From positions 124,001 to 188,000 of the forward strand of contig NZ_VTRU01000005.1 of the NCBI RefSeq assembly GCF_008274625.1: 64,000 nt of DNA, given 5' to 3'. Within the stretch, counting starts at the first letter, position 1. The number at the start of each line of letters is the position of its first letter. The notes below the pieces were generated by a model, which saw only the letters and a program-made list of their open reading frames with translations, had not been told where the DNA came from and did no database searches. The DNA comes from Chryseobacterium panacisoli. GTDB lineage: Bacteria; Bacteroidota; Bacteroidia; Flavobacteriales; Weeksellaceae. Positions 60,424 to 64,000 of the stretch are shown here, in pieces. Made by a program: the position numbers and the translations under genes.

Positions 60424-61827
60424 ATGAAAAAAATATTCATTATACTTCCACTCTTTTTGAGTGGATTTTTATTTTCTCAAAAAAAGCCACAAAAAAATCC
60501 GGCAAAAAAAACAACGCTTGCCAAATTCAATTATCATGATGAGTTCAGAAAAATTTCAGATGAAATCATGACCAATGGTAAGGCTTATGATAATCTTGGA
60601 GAACTTACGAAAGGAATCGGATCGCGTTTCAGTGCAACTCCAGGTTATACAAAAGCAGTAGAATGGGCAGAAAAAAAGTTCAAGGAAATTGGTATTGACA
60701 TGATCTGGAGGCAGGAAGCCAAAGCACCAGTATGGATCAGAGGAAAAGAATCTCTACAGATCAAGGCCGGAAACGGAGACTGGAAGAATATCAGAATGCT
60801 TTCTTTCGGAAACTCTGAAGGAACGGGCGGAAAAGACCTTACAGGTGAAATTGTTTTAATTAACACCACATCAGAGCTTAACGCAATGTCAATAGGCCAG
60901 TTAAAAGACAAGATCGTTTTCGTGAATGTTCCTATGGACCCGAAAATCATCAATACAAGCGATTCCTATTTACAGACTGCAAAATCAAAATTGATTTCCG
61001 CTTCTATCATTGCTAAAACAGGCGCAAAAGCATTAATTATAAGATCACTTACAACAGCTAATGATGATACTCCACATGCCAAAATGATTTACTATGAACC
61101 AGATGATAAAGTTAAAATTCCGGCTTTATCCATTGGAGTAAGATCCGCAGATGAGTTGGAAAAAACATTAAAAAAGCAAAAAGTCACTGCTAAAATCAAT
61201 ATGACTGCCGAATCAAAGGGTGATACTACTAATCCCAATATTATTGCTGAAATTCAGGGTAAAAAAGATTCCAAAGTAATTGTTTTAGGTGCTCAGCTTG
61301 ATTCGTGGGATTTTGGTGAAGGAGCAATTGATGATGGAACAGGTGTTGTTCAGTGTATCGAAGTTTTAAGAACACTGAAGGCACTCGGATATGAAAATAA
61401 CCACACCATCCGCGTTGTTCTCTATGCCAACAGTGAAAACGGAGGCCAGGGCCGTGAGATGTATGCTGCTTTCGTGAAAAAGAGAGATGAAAAACACGTT
61501 TTTGCCTTAGGGACAGATGCCGGAGGGTATTCTCCACGAGGATTTTCTCTGGATATGTCACCTCAGAGAAGAAGACTGATTTACCCTTGGAAAGAATATT
61601 TTCTTCCTTATGGGGTTTATGATTTCGACCAAACTGAGGCAATTCAGGACATTTCACCCTTAAAAAAACTTGATATTCCCTTAGCAGAGCTGGTAGTTGA
61701 TACACAAAGGTATTTTGATTACCACCATTCTGAACAAGATACTTTTGATAAAGTAAATAAAAGAGAGCTTCTTCTTGGAGCAGTCGCAATCACACAAATG
61801 ATTTTTATGGTTGATAAAAACTGGTAA
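60424..61827 (+). CDS. M28 peptidase homologue, probable pseudoenzyme (carboxypeptidase Q-like)
   Basis: A 467-residue exported protein (signal peptide to about residue 18) of the carboxypeptidase Q-like M28 group, first of three tandem paralogues. The usual zinc-ligand His of GGHLDSWD is replaced by Gln (Q291 in GAQLDSWD). The general-base Glu of NEENG is replaced by Ser (S337 in NSENG). The other ligands remain (IDDGTG, the second Glu, TDAGG, YHHSEQD). A PA-type domain at about 120-250 is retained. Catalysis is unlikely, but the fold is complete and the frame open. Confidence 0.85.
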   Translation: MKKIFIILPLFLSGFLFSQKKPQKNPAKKTTLAKFNYHDEFRKISDEIMTNGKAYDNLGELTKGIGSRFSATPGYTKAVEWAEKKFKEIGIDMIWRQEAKAPVWIRGKESLQIKAGNGDWKNIRMLSFGNSEGTGGKDLTGEIVLINTTSELNAMSIGQLKDKIVFVNVPMDPKIINTSDSYLQTAKSKLISASIIAKTGAKALIIRSLTTANDDTPHAKMIYYEPDDKVKIPALSIGVRSADELEKTLKKQKVTAKINMTAESKGDTTNPNIIAEIQGKKDSKVIVLGAQLDSWDFGEGAIDDGTGVVQCIEVLRTLKALGYENNHTIRVVLYANSENGGQGREMYAAFVKKRDEKHVFALGTDAGGYSPRGFSLDMSPQRRRLIYPWKEYFLPYGVYDFDQTEAIQDISPLKKLDIPLAELVVDTQRYFDYHHSEQDTFDKVNKRELLLGAVAITQMIFMVDKNW

Positions 61828-61828
61828 T

Positions 61829-63187
61829 ATGAAAAAGATATTAGGTACTTCATTATTGCTTTTTGGAATGGCTGTTTTTGGCCAGACTAAGGAAGATTCT
61901 ATCCAATTTAAAAAGATCTCCACAGAAATCCTGAACAATGGCAAAGGGTACAATGAACTGAGAGAGCTTACCAAAACGATAGGCAACCGTTTAAGCGGTT
62001 CTGAAGCTTATGAAAAATCAGTACAATGGGCTGCACAGAAACTCCGTGATGCCGGAGCCGATAAAGTCTGGCTTCAGGAAGTCATGATTCCGGTATGGGT
62101 AAGAGGAAAAGAATCTCTACACATCCAGACTTCAAACGGAAAATGGAAAAGTATTAAAATGCTTTCCCTCGGAAATTCCGAAGGGACAAACGGAAAGGAC
62201 ATCTCAGGTGATATTATTATGGTAAAATCACTGGAAGAATATGATAAACTTCCCGCAGAAAAGGTAAAAGATAAGATTGTATTTTTCAACTATCCTTTTG
62301 ATCAGGGAAATGTACAGACTTTCATTTCTTATCGTGATGCAAGCCCCTACAGAAGAACTGCAGCTTCATTGACAGCTAAAAAAGGAGGAAAATTTGCCAT
62401 CATCCGGTCACTTTCTTCCGCTTTTGATGATGTGCCTCACACCGGCAATATGCGCTATGATGAAAACGTTTCAAAAATACCGGCCATTACCATCGGAAAT
62501 ACTTCTGCTGATGAGCTGGAAACCCTGTTGAAAAATCAGAAAGTAACAGCCAGACTTAATTCCAACTGCGGAATGAAAGGTGAAAAGCTCTCCCACTCTG
62601 TAATTGGGGAAATCACTGGTAAAAAAGACCAAAGTGTTATTGTTGTCGGCGGACACCTTGATTCCTGGGATGTAGGTGAAGGCGCTCATGATGACGGAGC
62701 CGGAATTGTACAAAGCATCGAGGTCTTAAGGACATTTAAAAAATTAGGAATACAAAATAACCATACCATCCGCGCTGTCTGTTTTGCCAACGAAGAAAAC
62801 GGAACAAAAGGTGGAAAACAATATGGCAAGATTGTTAAAGAAAACAACGAAAAACACCTTTTTGCTATAGAAACGGATGCCGGAGGTTTTTCACCACGGG
62901 GAATTTCCCTGGAGATGGACGATCCTCAAAGAAACCAGATTAAAAGCTGGATCAATTTGTTCTTACCTTATGGAGTTTATAATTTTGAGGGTAAATATTC
63001 CGGATCGGATATTGCTCCGCTTCATGAAATGGGAGTTCCCACTGCTGAACTGGTACCAGATCCGCAGCGTTATTTTGACATTCACCACACGGCAGAAGAC
63101 ACTTTTGAAAAAGTCAACCGGAGAGAACTGTTACTTGGTTCTGCGGTAATGACACAACTTATTTATATGATTGATAAAAATTGGTAA
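61829..63187 (+). CDS. M28 zinc carboxypeptidase (carboxypeptidase Q-like)
   Basis: A 452-residue exported protein, start at the ATG at 61829, one base after the previous stop; an in-frame TTG inside the upstream gene is rejected. Signal peptide to about GMAVFGQ. All catalytic elements are intact: H276 in GGHLDSWD, HDDGAG, the E322-E323 pair in NEENG, TDAGG, and IHHTAED. A PA-type domain lies between about 110 and 245. It probably removes terminal residues from peptides in the periplasm or outside. Confidence 0.92.
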   Translation: MKKILGTSLLLFGMAVFGQTKEDSIQFKKISTEILNNGKGYNELRELTKTIGNRLSGSEAYEKSVQWAAQKLRDAGADKVWLQEVMIPVWVRGKESLHIQTSNGKWKSIKMLSLGNSEGTNGKDISGDIIMVKSLEEYDKLPAEKVKDKIVFFNYPFDQGNVQTFISYRDASPYRRTAASLTAKKGGKFAIIRSLSSAFDDVPHTGNMRYDENVSKIPAITIGNTSADELETLLKNQKVTARLNSNCGMKGEKLSHSVIGEITGKKDQSVIVVGGHLDSWDVGEGAHDDGAGIVQSIEVLRTFKKLGIQNNHTIRAVCFANEENGTKGGKQYGKIVKENNEKHLFAIETDAGGFSPRGISLEMDDPQRNQIKSWINLFLPYGVYNFEGKYSGSDIAPLHEMGVPTAELVPDPQRYFDIHHTAEDTFEKVNRRELLLGSAVMTQLIYMIDKNW

Positions 63188-63189
63188 CT

Positions 63190-64000
63190 ATGAAAAAGAT
63201 AGTAGGAACTACATTATTACTTGTTGGAATGGCTGTTTTTGGACAGTCTAAAGACGATTCTATTCAGTTCAGAAAAATCTCTACGGAAATTCTGAACAAC
63301 GGAAAAGGATATACTGAGCTGAGAGAGCTTACAAAAAATATCGGACATCGTTTAAGCGGATCTGAAGCTTACGAAAAGTCAGTAAAATGGGCAGAACAGA
63401 AACTCCGTGATGCCGGCGCTGATAAAGTATGGCTACAGGAAGTTATGATCCCGGTATGGGAAAGAGGAAAAGAATCCCTGCACATACAGGCTGCTAACGG
63501 AAAATGGAAAAGTCTTAAAATGCTTTCCCTTGGAAATTCTGAAGGAACCGGAGGAAAAGATATTTCAGGAGAAATTATCATGGTAAAATCTATGGAAGAA
63601 TATGACAAACTTCCGGCTGAAAAGGTGAAAGATAAGATTGTATTCTTCAACTACCCTTTCAGCCAGTCGTTTGTAGAAACCTTCAAAGCATATGGTGATG
63701 CTGCAAAATACAGAACGACGGCAGCTTCATTAACGGCTAAAAAAGGAGGTAAGTTTGCCATCGTCAGATCACTGTCATCAGCTTTTGATGATGTGCCTCA
63801 CACGGGAGCCATGCGCTATGAAGATAAAGTCTCCAAAATACCTGCCGTAGCTATCGGAAGCACTACAGCAGATGAACTGGAAGCTTTACTGAAAAGCCAG
63901 AAAATTACTGCTAAACTTAATTCTAACTGCGGAATGAAAGGTGAAAAGCTCTCCCATTCTGTAATTGGGGAAATCACCGGAAAAAAAGACCAGAGCGTTA
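63190..64000 (+). CDS. M28 zinc carboxypeptidase-like, third tandem copy, cut by window edge
   Basis: Begins 2 bases after the previous stop; 270 residues are visible. The signal peptide (MKKIVGTTLLLVGMAVFGQ) and the N-terminal region are nearly the same as in the second copy. The window ends just before the catalytic GGHLDSWD position, so activity cannot be judged. Confidence 0.9.
   Translation, partial: MKKIVGTTLLLVGMAVFGQSKDDSIQFRKISTEILNNGKGYTELRELTKNIGHRLSGSEAYEKSVKWAEQKLRDAGADKVWLQEVMIPVWERGKESLHIQAANGKWKSLKMLSLGNSEGTGGKDISGEIIMVKSMEEYDKLPAEKVKDKIVFFNYPFSQSFVETFKAYGDAAKYRTTAASLTAKKGGKFAIVRSLSSAFDDVPHTGAMRYEDKVSKIPAVAIGSTTADELEALLKSQKITAKLNSNCGMKGEKLSHSVIGEITGKKDQSV

Noticed and set aside
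1-64000. tRNA, rRNA, CRISPR arrays, insertion sequences, prophage or defence islands
   Set aside because: No cloverleaf with CCA end, regularly spaced repeats, transposase, integrase or known defence proteins were recognised by reading; a tRNAscan or IS search could not be run.

Overview
This AT-rich window looks like chromosomal DNA of a flavobacterium, most likely Chryseobacterium or a close relative (Weeksellaceae). The evidence is SusC/SusD pairs, type IX secretion (T9SS) sorting domains, gene promoters with a TAnnTTTG -7 element instead of the E. coli type, a Chryseobacterium-type GG-leader peptide, and the overall gene set. I count 56 protein genes, two of them cut by the window ends. 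I see no rRNA, tRNA, CRISPR array, prophage or insertion sequence.

Layout. 1-8.9 kb: a truncated S9 peptidase, a 50-residue GG-leader peptide, DoxX, Era, a Crp/Fnr regulator, an SMR exporter, a T9SS cargo protein, a methyltransferase coupled to methionine aminopeptidase, a HAD hydrolase and an acyl-ACP desaturase. 9-17 kb: gpmI, a SUI1-family factor, a leucine-rich-repeat protein, a secreted PhoX-type phosphatase and a di-heme peroxidase. 17-23 kb: a nucleoside phosphorylase, an OhrR-like regulator coupled to a Rossmann protein, Tag glycosylase, FabI and an orphan class I terpene synthase.

23.1-35.9 kb is the main accessory block, a polysaccharide utilisation locus (PUL). One minus-strand operon encodes SusC, SusD, GH30, GH3, GH16 and a second GH30, and ends at a GC-rich terminator. 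Divergently placed are an MFS transporter and a Nudix/winged-helix regulator whose Nudix box is degraded. The enzyme set fits a beta-1,3-glucan with beta-1,6 linkages, such as laminarin or fungal-type glucan. GH16 would cut the beta-1,3 backbone, GH30 the beta-1,6 linkages, and GH3 would release glucose.

36-47.8 kb: a glutaryl-CoA dehydrogenase-like enzyme, a secreted alpha/beta hydrolase, a patatin/outer-membrane-barrel fusion, a lipoprotein/DUF922/AddB-like operon with overlapping genes, RsmG and an M28 peptidase. 48-64 kb: an aminotransferase, an M16 peptidase, a peroxiredoxin-thioredoxin-DUF6952 module, BI-1, a LuxC-like reductase facing a ferredoxin, a serine operon (serC, serA, DUF1015 protein), and three tandem carboxypeptidase Q-like M28 genes. 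The first of these three has lost two active-site residues.

Outside genes, the most striking structure is a dispersed palindromic repeat built on GGCTAAAGCC. It occurs as a composite pair at three sites, one of them inside the PUL operon, and as a single unit at a fourth. Many convergent or operon-end gaps carry clear intrinsic terminators.
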